NCBI RefSeq assembly: GCF_924101635.2
Contig: NZ_CAKMAA020000072.1
Span: 16,613-80,612 of the forward strand
Direction: 5' to 3'
DNA length: 64,000 nucleotides
DNA from: Candidatus Nitrotoga sp. HW29
GTDB taxonomy: Bacteria; Pseudomonadota; Gammaproteobacteria; Burkholderiales; Gallionellaceae
The notes under the pieces were generated by a model. It ran no database searches, was not told the DNA's origin, and saw only the letters and a program-made list of their open reading frames with translations. The translations under genes were made by a program, and so were the position numbers. Below, one piece after another: positions 33,848 to 44,092 of the stretch; positions within the stretch are counted from its first letter, which is position 1, and each line of letters opens with the position of its first letter.

Positions 33848-34776
33848 TGATTGAAGAATCCGGGAATACAATTTCCATACCCCAATTAGCGCTTAAAATT
33901 GACGTGGATACTTATCGCGGCACGTGCGAAGGGGTTCCGCGTTTAGTAGAAACGCTGAAGCGACATGGTGTACAAGCTACATTCTTTTTTTCTCTAGGTA
34001 CTGACCATACGGGGCGTGCTATCCGGCGTGTATTCCGCCCCGGTTTTTTGGGCAAGGTATCGCGCACTTCAGTACTTGAACACTATGGCCTTAAGACGTT
34101 ACTGTATGGCACTTTATTGCCCGGGCCGGATATTGGACGCAACTGCGCGCAGATATTACGCTCGGTACGTGATGCAGGGTTTGAAGTCGGTATTCATTGT
34201 TACGACCATATTCGCTGGCAGGATTATGTCGCGGGTAAAGATAACGAGTGGACAAGGCACGAAATGCAGTGCGCCGTGGATAGATTCATCGAAATTTTTG
34301 GCGTAGCGCCCAAGGCACATGCCGCCGCCGGTTGGCAGATGAACCGGCATGCTTTACGCTTGATGCAACGACTAGGGTTTGATTACAGTTCCGATACACG
34401 TGGTACACATCCTTTTCTCCCTACTTGGAATGCAGAGCTTGTTGACTGCCCGCAATTGCCTACCACCTTGCCTACGTTGGATGAAATCATCAATCGAGAG
34501 GGGGTCACGGTGGAAAATGTGGCGCAGTATTTATTGGGGTTGACCGCAGATCCCCCAGCTATGGGTCACGTATTTACACTGCATGCCGAGCTGGAAGGCG
34601 GCAAGTGGATGCCAGTATTCGAACAGCTCATCATAGGCTGGAAAGAGCAGGGCTACGAGCTTGTCTCCTTGCGCCAGTATTTGGAAAATCTTAAAGGTAT
34701 TCTGCCACGAAATGAATTGGTAATAGGGACAGTGGATGGCCGTAGCGGGACACTGGCCATGCAGGGGAAATCATAG
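33838..34776 (+). CDS. arnD: 4-deoxy-4-formamido-L-arabinose-phosphoundecaprenol deformylase
   Basis: ArnD removes the formyl group from undecaprenyl-phosphate-Ara4FN before it is flipped. This 312-residue polysaccharide-deacetylase-type (NodB) protein has the motifs ALKIDVDTYRG (metal Asp) and EVGIHCYDHIRWQ (two metal His) plus the family-typical FFFSLGTDHTGRAI and WQMNRHALRLM. The start at 33838 overlaps the end of the formyltransferase gene; an ATG at 33847 would also work. The arn run stops here. A hairpin with CTAAATTT arms lies at 34783-34799. Confidence 0.92.
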   Translation: MPIMIEESGNTISIPQLALKIDVDTYRGTCEGVPRLVETLKRHGVQATFFFSLGTDHTGRAIRRVFRPGFLGKVSRTSVLEHYGLKTLLYGTLLPGPDIGRNCAQILRSVRDAGFEVGIHCYDHIRWQDYVAGKDNEWTRHEMQCAVDRFIEIFGVAPKAHAAAGWQMNRHALRLMQRLGFDYSSDTRGTHPFLPTWNAELVDCPQLPTTLPTLDEIINREGVTVENVAQYLLGLTADPPAMGHVFTLHAELEGGKWMPVFEQLIIGWKEQGYELVSLRQYLENLKGILPRNELVIGTVDGRSGTLAMQGKS

Positions 34777-34886
34777 GCGGCTCTAAATTTTAAATTTAGT
34801 TGCGGGGAGTTTGAGTGGTTGCTTACAAGAGGGACTGGATGTAATTGTGTGCAAACGCGTTATGGTTTTGCCTTTTCATTATTTCA

Positions 34887-35690
34887 TCAGTCACCAAATC
34901 GATATGAAGCCATAGCGACATTAAATACTTTATCTACAAAAACACGGCGCCCAACATCATCACCCGCTGCGCCTACTACTACCATTAACGGAATGAGGTG
35001 GTCTTCTCGTGGATGAGCCAGTCGAGCTACCGGTGCTGTTTCCCAATTAATTAATTTCTCAGCGCGGTTAACAGGGTTTGGTTCGGAAATTGCTTTGTTG
35101 AGATATTGCTCGAATTGTTCAGACACAGGTGTCGCATTGACTTGTCCGAATCCTTGCATGTTGTGGTAAGTAAGACCGCTTCCGATGATCAGAATACCTT
35201 CATCTCGCAGAGGCTTTAAAGCTTCGCCAGCCTGAATATGCTCCAAGGGATCGTAATTTGATTTCAATGAAAGCATTACTACTGGAATATTTGCATCTGG
35301 ATACATTAAGAATAAAGGAACAAAGGTTCCATGATCAAATCCTTGATGTGGATTTTTTTTGCTGCTGATTCCCGCTTGACCAAGTAGCTCGCGAACGCGG
35401 CTTGCGAGCGCAGGTGATCCCGGTGCCGGGTATTTGATCTGGTAGGTATGTTCAGGAAAGCCAGAATAGTCATATCTCATTGGAGGGCTGGCTGCAGTGG
35501 ATACTGTAAATTCGCTTTCCTCCCAATGACCCGTAATAACCAAAATCGCTTTTGGTTTGCAGGGGAGGTTTGCCGGAAGCTGACTCAATTCCCGGGCAGT
35601 TTTTGCAAATTGTTTTTTCATGTCGTCAATATATGGCCAAGGGCCACCGCCATGCGAGATGAAAAAAGTTGGAAGTTTGGTGTTGTTCAT
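34887..35690 (-). CDS. DODA-type extradiol dioxygenase (YgiD-like, LigB domain)
   Basis: This 267-residue protein of the class III extradiol dioxygenase (LigB) superfamily resembles the 4,5-DOPA-type dioxygenase YgiD. Metal-ligand His residues are seen in FISHGGGPWPY, VITGHWEES and GFDHGTFVPL, and the fourth conserved segment is GSGLTYHNM. It may open a catechol ring, but the natural bacterial substrate is unknown. It lies alone on the minus strand between the arn operon and the diguanylate cyclase gene and has no visible pathway partners. Confidence 0.88.
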   Translation of the reverse strand: MNNTKLPTFFISHGGGPWPYIDDMKKQFAKTARELSQLPANLPCKPKAILVITGHWEESEFTVSTAASPPMRYDYSGFPEHTYQIKYPAPGSPALASRVRELLGQAGISSKKNPHQGFDHGTFVPLFLMYPDANIPVVMLSLKSNYDPLEHIQAGEALKPLRDEGILIIGSGLTYHNMQGFGQVNATPVSEQFEQYLNKAISEPNPVNRAEKLINWETAPVARLAHPREDHLIPLMVVVGAAGDDVGRRVFVDKVFNVAMASYRFGD

Positions 35691-35755
35691 ATGTTTATTA
35701 ATGATTTGGGCGGAGTCAATAGTTACTGTAATTGTAAATAGAATGTCAGGTTAAA

Positions 35756-37399
35756 CTAAGCTGCATAGTGTGCTCGGTTGCGTCCAGCACGTTTTGCCTC
35801 ATAGAGAGCGCTGTCGGCGCGGGAAAACATTGCTGTCGGTGTAACGTCGTCGGGCTGGGTGCATTGCACGACACCGATACTTACTGTTACGGAGACTATC
35901 TGGCCGTTGGTACTGTAGCGCATGTCATTAACCTGAGAGCGGATGCGCTCTGCCGTTTTGAGAGCCATATCTGCCGTTGTTTCAACCATGATAATAATGA
36001 ATTCATCGCCACCATAGCGCGCAGCGTAATCTACGCTACGAATCGATTGGCTAAGTATATTGGCTACAGCTGTAATTACTTCATCACCCGCAATATGACC
36101 GTGGTTATCATTAAGCGCCTTAAAATAATCAATATCCATCATGAGCACCGCAAAGGGCCGTAGGTTACGCTTGAATCGGGCTATTTCATCTATCAAAATC
36201 GTATCGAGTTTACTGCGGTTATACAGGCCGGTCAGGCCATCGGTAATTGAAAGCGTTTCAAGTAGCTGGTTTTGTTGCTGCATAGCTTGATTGGTAGCCA
36301 CTATTTCGGCATGACTATGGCGTAGTTTGTCCGCCATCTGGTTAAAAATGCGAGTGAGGTGGCCGAATTCATCATTTCGTGTTACCGGCAGCCGTACATC
36401 AAGATCGCCGCGAGCGATGCTATTGGCTGCATTGATCAAATGCTGTAGCGGTGTGACGATTGAGCGCCCCATCCGAAAAGCCACCGCTGTTACTATCAAA
36501 ACTATGATGCACACTAGTGCCAGGTACAGATTGCGCAACTTCACCCAAGTGTCGTAGACATCGGCACGATCTTGTTCTGCCACTATTGTGACCGGTAGCG
36601 CAGTAGGGATATCTGCTAGTCCGATGACTTCACGATGCATCAGTCCTTGAAAGACTAGGGATTTGCCCGGCTGCGACAGCATTTGCTGCAATACCGCCGC
36701 ATCCAGTGACCTTAGCTTGGTTGTACTAGTAGCGCGACTACTAAGCAGTTCTCTGCCGTTTTGGTCCAGCAGTGATACCTCACCTGGTGGAGGTTTCGTC
36801 GAGCTTTTTAGATAGGGCTGTGCGGTACGAAGATCAAGCACCGCTACTAATGCTCCCATCAGTGCATTGTCGTACGACAACACAGGAACCGCAACGCTAA
36901 GCGTCGCGGTGGTGCGCTGCTTTTCCCAATGAGGTGGCACGAGAACAATACCTTCGGTGAGTGCATTCTCTGGCCAATTTTGCGGTAAAGTTATAGTGGA
37001 GGGGGCCGCAGCGCTACTGGCTAAAATCTGTCCGGTAGCATCCACCACGGTTAATTCCAAGATGGTGTCAAGTTTTGATTGCACCGAACTCAGATAATAC
37101 GTTAAGGCCTGCGGAGTATTGTGGGATTTGCTCGCAAGCGGGTGAGCGGTTGCAGACAGTCCGTCGATAACCGCATTGGATGTGGATAATGCGCGAACGG
37201 TGCGGATGTGCTTATTGATCCACAGCTCTAGTTCGCGACTGGCTTGACTTGCCAGGGCGCCTAGTTCGCGAGTCACATTTTCGCTAATTTGCGCTTCGTT
37301 TTGACGAAATGACAGCAGCCCCAAGCCCAGAGACGGGGTAAGCGTGGCTATGATGGCAAAAACAAAAATTTTGCTTTTAATGCTTTTCAACAATACCAT
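35756..37399 (-). CDS. Membrane diguanylate cyclase (Cache-HAMP-GGDEF)
   Basis: This 547-residue inner-membrane protein has TM1 at about residues 9-29, a large periplasmic sensory domain of double Cache type to about residue 285, TM2 (LALVCIIVLIVTAVAF), a HAMP domain, a short coiled coil (QAMQQQNQLLETL) and a GGDEF domain. The catalytic GGDEF is intact in AARYGGDEFIII, near residue 465. A product-inhibition site RSVD sits exactly five residues before GGDEF, so feedback control by cyclic-di-GMP is expected. It would raise cyclic-di-GMP in response to a periplasmic ligand, a common link to exopolysaccharide. No EAL domain is present. Confidence 0.93.
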   Translation of the reverse strand: MVLLKSIKSKIFVFAIIATLTPSLGLGLLSFRQNEAQISENVTRELGALASQASRELELWINKHIRTVRALSTSNAVIDGLSATAHPLASKSHNTPQALTYYLSSVQSKLDTILELTVVDATGQILASSAAAPSTITLPQNWPENALTEGIVLVPPHWEKQRTTATLSVAVPVLSYDNALMGALVAVLDLRTAQPYLKSSTKPPPGEVSLLDQNGRELLSSRATSTTKLRSLDAAVLQQMLSQPGKSLVFQGLMHREVIGLADIPTALPVTIVAEQDRADVYDTWVKLRNLYLALVCIIVLIVTAVAFRMGRSIVTPLQHLINAANSIARGDLDVRLPVTRNDEFGHLTRIFNQMADKLRHSHAEIVATNQAMQQQNQLLETLSITDGLTGLYNRSKLDTILIDEIARFKRNLRPFAVLMMDIDYFKALNDNHGHIAGDEVITAVANILSQSIRSVDYAARYGGDEFIIIMVETTADMALKTAERIRSQVNDMRYSTNGQIVSVTVSIGVVQCTQPDDVTPTAMFSRADSALYEAKRAGRNRAHYAA

Positions 37400-37594
37400 C
37401 TGTATTAATTTCCTCGCTACAACAAAAACTGTCGAATGTGGTGTACCCGATCATAGAATAATTATCTGACAAATGGCGTTGAACCTAGCTATAAATAAAA
37501 AATCGTAAATAAATATAGATTAGCAACTGTTTTGTAGTACAGCATTAAATGCTAACTTGCAAAGAAACTTCCATCCAGACTGATCGAAGTACTG

Positions 37595-37700
37595 AATCTC
37601 TGCGGGTTCCATCCCCCGCTTTTGGAGCGGGAGATAGTTGAAAGCCGTGGATTAAAAAGCGCAGTTAATACCCTGTAGTTCTTGCTACGGGGGGGCTTTA
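37595..37700. repeat. Two-hairpin dispersed element, copy 2
   Basis: This is a diverged copy of 28323-28430 in the same orientation. Hairpin one pairs CCCCGCT with AGCGGG; hairpin two pairs CCCTGTAG with CTACGGGG. It ends next to the stop codon of the hybrid kinase gene (minus strand). It probably doubles as a terminator for that gene, although on the minus strand the U-tract is poor. Confidence 0.75.
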
Positions 37701-37702
37701 TT

Positions 37703-40700
37703 TTATACCAACCACTTATTGATACTCTCCGAAATCCGTGCCAGCAATGGTCTCATTTGAACAACAATGTCCCGCGCTTGTTCAGTATCTTCGCTACTCT
37801 TGAGCTGTTCTAATGCCTGACATAGCTCACCAAAACCCATTGCGCCCACAGTTCTAGCCGATGATTTGGTGCGATGTCCCAGGGCGCTCAGCGTGACCAT
37901 GTCTTTATGTGCTAGCGCAGTTTCGATTTCAACTATTGCTTCTTGAGTCAAATCTAAGAACATCATGACATATTTACGGATTTTATCCGGGTGATTTCCT
38001 AATACTTTGGTTAGTATTGATAGATCGATGATGCTTGGGTCGCTCGTGCTGTCGATTGCAGTCGTTTTTATAGGTGCAGATTCTAGGAGTGAATCTGTCG
38101 CGGATATTGGTATAACCTGATCGGATCGCTGTACAAGCCATTTGGCAAGCGTTGTAAGAAGTAGCTGGAATTCAATCGGTTTAGTGATGAAATCATCCAT
38201 GCCGGCGTCGGAACAACGTGTCCAGTTTTCACGTCCTGCATTGGCAGTCATGGCAATTATGCGTGTGGTCACGAGCTCAGGATTGGCTCGAATTCGACGA
38301 GTGGCTTCAAGACCATCCATCACGGGCATTTGCATATCCATCAGAACGCAGTCAAAATGTTTTTTAACGAGCAGATTGAGGGCTTCTTTCCCGTTGTTGG
38401 CAATGACAACGGTTGCGCCAGCCGCGTCCAACAATTCTTTAGCTACTTGCTGGTTAAAGAGGTTGTCTTCAACCAACAAGATGCATGAGCCTTGGATTAT
38501 ACTTAGATCAACCGAGGGTACGGTTTGATTAGCTGTAATAGGCTTTTCGCCTCTACCCAACCTGGCAGTAAACCAGAACGTGCTACCTTTGTCGGGCTGA
38601 CTCTCTACGCCAACTTCGCCGCCCATCATTTCGGCTAGTTGCCGGCTGATGGCCAGCCCCAGTCCGGTGCCGCCATATTTACGAGTGGTTGAAGCATCAG
38701 CCTGATGAAATGGTTGGAAAAGTTGAGCGATTTGTTCCGTGCTTATGCCAATACCGCTATCCTGCACTTCGAAGCGTATCAGACTGTCTGTTTCAGGAGT
38801 TTGATTTTCGATAATGCGGGCACGGATGATTATTTCACCTTTATCAGTAAATTTAATGGCATTGTTGGTGTAATTAAGCAACACCTGGTACAACCGCAAT
38901 GAGTCTCCACGGAGCGGATGGGACAAATCAGGGCCAACGTCAAACACAAGCTTCAGGCCTTTGCTTGCAGCGCTCTCGCCAAGTTGGTTGGAGATGTTCT
39001 CTAATATGGTACTTAGTTCAAAATCCAGTACATCCAGCTCGATTTTGCCCGCTTCTATTTTGGAAAAGTCGAGCATTTCATTGATCAGGCTTAACAGATG
39101 CTGCGCTGAATGATCAATCTTTGAAATATAATCGAGCTGTTTTGGATTAAGTTCTGTACGTCGTACCAGTTGTGTCATGCCAATGATGCTGTTCATTGGA
39201 GTGCGAATTTCGTGGCTCATGTTGGAAAGAAATTCGCTCTTGGCCTGATTGGCAGTTTCAGCTTGTTGCTTGGCTTGTTCGAGTTCGAAAGTGCGCTCTT
39301 CAACCCGAACTTCGAGACTTGCATTCAAATTGAGTAAATCTTGTTCGGCACGCTTCCGTTCGGTGTGATCAATTCCGACTGACAGAATCATTGCGGTTTC
39401 GCCTGGCTGGCTGGAAAGACGCGAATGATTCCAGGTAATTTGGTATTGTTCGCCCGACGTGCTGATCAAAATTGATTCACGCTGAATGTGCCGATGTTCT
39501 CCTGTAGCGAGTTTTTGCAATGCTTGTTGTGTTTCTGTTTCAGTTGTTTCAGGACGAATAGTTGCCTGAATAAAAGATTTGCCCAACAATGCTCCTTCAC
39601 TGCAACCGGTTAATAACTCGCCATATCGATTTAAACTGTGAATCGACCCACTGGCTGACTGAGTTAAAACGATGACCTGTGCAGTATCGAGCAGGCTCTT
39701 ATTAAAATCTCGCTCAATTGAAATGCGATGTAGCATGCCCTGTAACTCTTCAGCATGTGCTGCCACTTCTTGCTCTAGCGTTTCCAACCGAAAGGACAAG
39801 GCAATTGCAGCTTCATCCAAGCTATCAATTTCGTCATCCACAAAGCGTCGGCCCCGTGGGGCAATTTTTGTACGTGCTTCGGCAAAAGCACTTCGACCCA
39901 GCAAGGGAATTGCCCGTACTGCTCGCGTCATGCGTTGCAAGGGCGCATTCACAAGAAAAGCTAATAACAGTAAAGAGAGTAATGATGTCGCTAACTCGGC
40001 TTGTAAGCGGCTCGCTACTGATTTGCGAATTTCGGCCAAGGATTGAGTCAAATCATCGATTACCACTAGCGTGGCACCGGAATATGTGTCACTGCCATCA
40101 TCCATACTTACAAACGATAATTCGAATTGCTTGTTCTGGTAAGGTACCAATTGCCAATTTTTTTTACTTTGTTTTGGTGGTAAACCCTTTAGTTGATGAA
40201 GTAACGGAAGATTATGTTCGGAACCGCTTAGTGCGACTACCTGTAAACCTAAGTTGGACAGCGAATTTTTATTCTTAATGAAGCCATCTGGGGCTAGTAC
40301 GCCAAGATCGGCCCCGGATAAACGATTAAAGGAAACGATCACTTCTGTCAGAGAGCTACCCAAAACAACCACTCCCGCTACTTGGCCCGCCGATAGAATT
40401 GGCGCTGCAGCGAACTGCGTACATGTCTGTTGACAGTGCGTCCAATGCATAGCGCGTTCTTGCGAAATTACGGCATGCACACGGTCATTCTGTTCTATAT
40501 TGGAGGGGGCATCTGCATGCCAAGCGGCCAGCGTGTCCCCCGTTTTGGAGTACACCTTCATGGAATTGATGTCTAGATCGAGCTGCAAGACAGGCCAGTA
40601 ATTATCGAGGTGCTCATGAAGCTGGCGGAATTTCGGCTTCAACTGTGATGCATCTCCTGCACCAACTGTTGCGAGCATGCTGGCCATCGTTTGTAAACGT

Positions 40701-40921
40701 AGAGCAGAGTCAGTGCGTACAGCGATAGCTTCAGAAATTAGCCGTTCGCGTGAAGCGGTATGTTGTTCTTCGAAGCGTGTCTTCAAGTCATAAAAATGTA
40801 GCCAGGAAAGTGTGCCGTTAACCGAAATCATCACCACGCCTAGCGTTAGCAGTACTTTCCATTTCAGGCTCAAGAATCTGAATGTACTATGTGGTGAATC
40901 AGAGAGCCGACTATCCGACAT
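37703..40921 (-). CDS. BarA-like hybrid sensor histidine kinase with REC and Hpt domains
   Basis: This 1072-residue hybrid kinase has TM1 near residues 24-45, a periplasmic Cache-like region to about residue 300, TM2 near 308-325, a HAMP-like linker, a PAS domain (about 405-530), a coiled coil and the kinase core. The phosphoacceptor is His570 in [12 protein letters not shown], followed by ATPase boxes ([27 protein letters not shown]), then a receiver domain with Asp862 in [12 protein letters not shown], and a C-terminal Hpt domain with His1016 in LGHRTKSS. This is a complete His-Asp-His relay in one protein. It is the last gene of an operon with the porin-like and PstS-like genes. Its output regulator is not certain; the receiver protein at 43139 is a candidate. 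Confidence 0.93.
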   Translation of the reverse strand: MSDSRLSDSPHSTFRFLSLKWKVLLTLGVVMISVNGTLSWLHFYDLKTRFEEQHTASRERLISEAIAVRTDSALRLQTMASMLATVGAGDASQLKPKFRQLHEHLDNYWPVLQLDLDINSMKVYSKTGDTLAAWHADAPSNIEQNDRVHAVISQERAMHWTHCQQTCTQFAAAPILSAGQVAGVVVLGSSLTEVIVSFNRLSGADLGVLAPDGFIKNKNSLSNLGLQVVALSGSEHNLPLLHQLKGLPPKQSKKNWQLVPYQNKQFELSFVSMDDGSDTYSGATLVVIDDLTQSLAEIRKSVASRLQAELATSLLSLLLLAFLVNAPLQRMTRAVRAIPLLGRSAFAEARTKIAPRGRRFVDDEIDSLDEAAIALSFRLETLEQEVAAHAEELQGMLHRISIERDFNKSLLDTAQVIVLTQSASGSIHSLNRYGELLTGCSEGALLGKSFIQATIRPETTETETQQALQKLATGEHRHIQRESILISTSGEQYQITWNHSRLSSQPGETAMILSVGIDHTERKRAEQDLLNLNASLEVRVEERTFELEQAKQQAETANQAKSEFLSNMSHEIRTPMNSIIGMTQLVRRTELNPKQLDYISKIDHSAQHLLSLINEMLDFSKIEAGKIELDVLDFELSTILENISNQLGESAASKGLKLVFDVGPDLSHPLRGDSLRLYQVLLNYTNNAIKFTDKGEIIIRARIIENQTPETDSLIRFEVQDSGIGISTEQIAQLFQPFHQADASTTRKYGGTGLGLAISRQLAEMMGGEVGVESQPDKGSTFWFTARLGRGEKPITANQTVPSVDLSIIQGSCILLVEDNLFNQQVAKELLDAAGATVVIANNGKEALNLLVKKHFDCVLMDMQMPVMDGLEATRRIRANPELVTTRIIAMTANAGRENWTRCSDAGMDDFITKPIEFQLLLTTLAKWLVQRSDQVIPISATDSLLESAPIKTTAIDSTSDPSIIDLSILTKVLGNHPDKIRKYVMMFLDLTQEAIVEIETALAHKDMVTLSALGHRTKSSARTVGAMGFGELCQALEQLKSSEDTEQARDIVVQMRPLLARISESINKWLV

Positions 40922-40929
40922 AGTAGCTA

Positions 40930-42141
40930 CTAAAACCGAAAGGACCCCAGTAGCATGAACATATCCCAGCGGCGCTCCAGAGTACGAGGATCAGGGTTAT
41001 CCTGAACTGGCAAATAAGCTGTGCCGTCAACGTGATGATATTCGGCACGCAGCATTAATTCGGGGGTTAAGTCAAAACGTACGCCTGTAGTCCAATCTTT
41101 GGAAAAGCGAGAAAAACCCGGCCGATGTGTGGCCGCAGCATATGCCTGACCATCACGATCTTTGCTATCGGTGTACAACACATCGTAACGTAGCAACGCT
41201 TCCCATTTTGGAGCCAATCGATAGCTACCCTGAATATAATAGCTTTCGCCATGAGTAGTGGAATCTGGAGCGTTTGGGCCAAAGTTCCGGGTTGAAATTG
41301 GACGTAGGGCATATTCACTGGTCAGACTCCAGTTCTCGGCGTTGTATTGGGCAGATAATATTTGCACCGTAGATTTCAGTTGCCCCGCCTGTAGCACATC
41401 CTTTGCGCCGGGGTTATAGTGCGTATCGTATCGTAATGCGGTATATCCCAAACGATATTTACCACCGTCCCCCTCGTACATCACTTGGGAAATTTGCGCC
41501 ACTTTGGGTTCGAATCTTCCATTGGGAAGTAAGCCAACCAAGGCCACTTTGCTAGCCTCACTACCAATCTGGGGTTTGCCAAGCGCGAATGTCACAAATA
41601 AATTGCCAGCTTCATAATTACGGTCAAAATAAAACTCTGCTCCATCACCCGCAAGGGTAAGGTTACGTGAGCGCTCGAAATAAATGGATTGCGGCAAAAG
41701 AACACTGGGGCGAGTAAATGCGACATCACGTGTTTTGTTATATAGCCCATAAGAATTTTTCACGCGCCCCAAGCGAACCCCACTACGACCTTGTTCGTTT
41801 GATGATATTGTCCAGTCGATAAACCCATAATCCAGTCGTATTTCGCCGTTATCGGTCGCTCCGGCCTTATGTGAAAGCAATCCGGCAGACACCTGCACAT
41901 CGGTAGTTGCACGCAGAGAGGCATTCACTCCTATTTCCCTGAAATCTGTACTCGCTTTATTGTGACTCTGACCGAGAAAATTATTGTCGCTGGTAGTCAC
42001 TACACCTTGCGTAAGAAATCCATGTAGTTGTATGTCGTTACCCATTAGATTTACGGCATGGGCAACCGTAGTCCAAAGCAGTAGAACACTCGGGACAAAT
42101 CTTCTAATTACAGTTTTAGCGAATTTGAAGGATACGCACAT
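40930..42141 (-). CDS. Porin-like outer-membrane protein
   Basis: This 403-residue protein has a signal peptide ending near TTVAHA and a barrel with alternating hydrophobic strands that ends in SFRF, as outer-membrane porins do. Periodic motifs such as [15 protein letters not shown] and [15 protein letters not shown] suggest a porin of general type. The ATG at 42141 has a GAGG nine bases upstream; a TTG at 42174 is also in frame. It overlaps the PstS-like gene by 26 bases and precedes the hybrid kinase by 8, so the three form one operon. I cannot name its substrate. It may supply a solute for the PstS-like protein to bind. Confidence 0.75.
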   Translation of the reverse strand: MCVSFKFAKTVIRRFVPSVLLLWTTVAHAVNLMGNDIQLHGFLTQGVVTTSDNNFLGQSHNKASTDFREIGVNASLRATTDVQVSAGLLSHKAGATDNGEIRLDYGFIDWTISSNEQGRSGVRLGRVKNSYGLYNKTRDVAFTRPSVLLPQSIYFERSRNLTLAGDGAEFYFDRNYEAGNLFVTFALGKPQIGSEASKVALVGLLPNGRFEPKVAQISQVMYEGDGGKYRLGYTALRYDTHYNPGAKDVLQAGQLKSTVQILSAQYNAENWSLTSEYALRPISTRNFGPNAPDSTTHGESYYIQGSYRLAPKWEALLRYDVLYTDSKDRDGQAYAAATHRPGFSRFSKDWTTGVRFDLTPELMLRAEYHHVDGTAYLPVQDNPDPRTLERRWDMFMLLGSFRF

Positions 42142-42586
42142 TATTTGTGACCTCGCTTGTTTTGATATAGCCAATCGCTCCCGGAGTTGAAGCTACTTTT
42201 GATAGCATTTCTTGTGGAGAGGCGACTTGCTCTGGATATTGACCCTGTCCGGAAAATACTTGTCGATCCCACGCTAATCGCAACTGGTGGGGGAATACTT
42301 GCAGAATATTTTTGCTGAATGCGCCGTGCTCAGATATATCATCCTTCATCACGAAAACCTTGACGGGTGTATCTGCCGGCCATTTGTTCAGGCGCATGCC
42401 AAAAATAGCCCGTAACGAGCTTCGGGAAATTGTGTTTTCACTGGTTGATGGGAACGCAATGACAACAATAGTGGGTTCTTGATTGTCGGCATAAGAATTT
42501 GCAGTAATCAAGAATGCCGTCAGTATGTAAAGCGAACACGCTCGCCAAAACCACGTAAAAATATTGATACTGAAAAGGTTTTTCAT
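42116..42586 (-). CDS. PstS-like periplasmic substrate-binding protein (short form)
   Basis: This 156-residue secreted protein has a signal segment to about residue 33 and a PBP-like domain similar to the phosphate ABC-transporter substrate-binding family: TIVVIAFPSTSENTISRSSLRAIFGMRLNKW and TPGAIGYIKTSEV. It is much shorter than full PstS (about 330), so it is a one-lobe form as found with many sensor kinases. No PstCAB genes are nearby. Its likely role is to present a ligand to the hybrid kinase or porin. The ligand (phosphate or other anion) is not proven by the sequence. Confidence 0.75.
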   Translation of the reverse strand: MKNLFSINIFTWFWRACSLYILTAFLITANSYADNQEPTIVVIAFPSTSENTISRSSLRAIFGMRLNKWPADTPVKVFVMKDDISEHGAFSKNILQVFPHQLRLAWDRQVFSGQGQYPEQVASPQEMLSKVASTPGAIGYIKTSEVTNNVRILQIR

Positions 42587-42599
42587 CGTTGAAATGGGA

Positions 42600-42850
42600 T
42601 ACAGCCGAATAGATTCGAATATAGGTTGATAATCGTCGAGTTTAGTACGCTGTCTTTCACGTCAATTGTGCCTGCCGGATTTTGGCATAAAGGCCACGCA
42701 ATGGTAGAAGAAGGCATATGGCCCGTGCGTAATAATGGCGTCTCCACCATATTGATCGAATATGTGCCCAAGAAAATCCCACGGCACGTGCTTCATGATT
42801 TGTGAAAGCAGTATTTTGTTCATGCATTCCACTAGATCTATCAAACTCAT
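42600..42850 (-). pseudogene. Decayed IS4-family transposase N-terminal fragment
   Basis: The minus-strand frame beginning near 42823 reads MNKILLSQIMKHVPWDF then FDQYGGD, like the N-terminal region of IS4-type transposases (M-x-K-x-LF-x-Q-x-M-x-x-VPW-x-x-F-x-x-IV-x-x-Y-x-GD). After this the match continues only in other frames (AQLT, then KDSVLNSTIINL resembling the RESLRDIE segment), implying frameshifts or a small insertion. It is truncated and cannot be functional. The recognition is from memory and should be confirmed by search. Confidence 0.5.
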
Positions 42851-43037
42851 ATTTAGCGTAAATATGCAATGTTAAATTCAAATTGCGGACACTCATGAAT
42901 CATTCAGAAAATATTGTCAGTAATGAATTTGTAGTGGGCTAAGCTTTGGATGAAGCAAATACAACTATCTGATTAATCATCTTGGTTTTATGTGGAATAG
43001 AGTCGGTAATCAACTATTAACTTTCTGTAGAATACGT
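42851..43037. other. Intergenic sequence between IS4 remnant and repeat copy C
   Basis: AT-rich DNA with no convincing gene or RNA. It belongs to the 552-bp gap between the PstS-like gene and the receiver protein gene. Confidence 0.4.
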
Positions 43038-43081
43038 AAATTCGTTCGTCTTTAAACGATCTGTTGAAGGATGAGCAAATT
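43038..43081. repeat. Dispersed palindromic repeat, copy C
   Basis: AAATTCGTTCGTCTTTAA and TTGAAGGATGAGCAAATTT are the imperfect arms. It lies 58 bases downstream of the receiver protein gene, and copy D lies 83 bases upstream of the same gene, so the gene is flanked by two repeats. Confidence 0.65.
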
Positions 43082-43138
43082 TATTTTTCGCCAAGTGGAA
43101 AATGTTATCTACTAGTCGCGTGTCAAGGGGATCAATTT

Positions 43139-43579
43139 TTATTTGCCTTGGCAAAATCGGGTAATAACGGCTGCCAGCTCATCACGTGCAATTGGCTTTA
43201 TCAGCGTCCCCAAAGGAACCAAGCCAAGCTTGCTGGAATACATGTCCATTCCGGACAACAGATGCTGTTGGGCTCCAGAGATTAGGATGACGTCGCCAAC
43301 GTAACCCTGCATACCAAGATGCATCAGAAAGCCAACACCATCCATTCCAGGCATGCTGAGGTCGCATATCAATATATCCGGCTGTGACGATAATCCGGCT
43401 AACATAGCGAGCCCCTGTTCACCGTTTTCCGCTCTAATGACTTCGGAAACACCCAGTTCAAGCAGCATATCGCCGACAAATTCGAGTGTAAATTTGTCGT
43501 CATCTAACAACAGTACCCGTAGATTTTTTGCCGCTATCATTTGTGCTGTTCCGTTTTTATTCGTGCCAATTTCAACCAT
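43139..43579 (-). CDS. Single-domain response regulator (CheY-like)
   Basis: This 146-residue protein is one receiver domain with the acidic pair in VLLLDDDKFT, phosphoacceptor Asp in ILICDLSMPGMDG, Ser/Thr in VILISGA and Lys in TLIKPIARDEL. It has no output domain. AAGGAG precedes the ATG at six bases, a strong ribosome site. It may serve as a phosphate sink or a shuttle for the hybrid kinase encoded 2.2 kb away, but it is not adjacent and no partner is proven. The gene is flanked by two copies of the dispersed palindromic repeat. Confidence 0.87.
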   Translation of the reverse strand: MVEIGTNKNGTAQMIAAKNLRVLLLDDDKFTLEFVGDMLLELGVSEVIRAENGEQGLAMLAGLSSQPDILICDLSMPGMDGVGFLMHLGMQGYVGDVILISGAQQHLLSGMDMYSSKLGLVPLGTLIKPIARDELAAVITRFCQGK

Positions 43580-43661
43580 GCAAACTCCTTAATTAATATT
43601 TTGATCTGGCCCTACGAGAAACAGAGTGGGTAATTAACTTTAAATTACTTACAGCAGAAGT

Positions 43662-43702
43662 AAATTTGTTCGCCTTGAACGTGTTGAAGGATGAACAGAT
43701 GT
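43662..43702. repeat. Dispersed palindromic repeat, copy D
   Basis: AAATTTGTTCGCCTTGAA and GTTGAAGGATGAACAGAT resemble copy C with about one base in five changed. It lies upstream of the receiver protein gene. Confidence 0.65.
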
Positions 43703-44092
43703 TTTCGTTAAGCGAGAAATTTTCGTCCAATTATCGTGCGTCACGGCTTCGTTTCTTCTGCTCTATCCCGGTTGATCTTACTTGCCAGTTTGTACAGTGT
43801 ATATGGTTGATTTAGTATTTAATCTAAGATTTAGTCAAAATACGCCTTTCTGGAGAACCTGCTCTAAATTTACGTGGTTTAATTTAAAAATTTTCACTCA
43901 ATAGATTGAATATGTAATGATTTAATGTAGCTTGAATATCCCTGAAAGAAATATAAAGAATCACTTTTTCAGTGTTGTGCAGGTGAGATTTATCTCGGCT
44001 GTGCAATGGAAAGCTTTAGAAAGTATTTATAAAATTTATAATAATTCAAACATAAAGTCCATCAACCTGTGATGTGCCGGGTCAGTAATAAC
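43703..44092. other. AT-rich intergenic region
   Basis: Between repeat copy D and the ybdD stop codon no gene or RNA was recognised. It is rich in A and T, and may hold the promoter of the receiver protein gene. Confidence 0.4.

Noticed and set aside
39718..40278. Long open frame opposite the hybrid kinase gene
   Set aside because: It is antisense to conserved kinase sequence, without a ribosome site or resemblance; similar frames oppose smc and the RND transporter.
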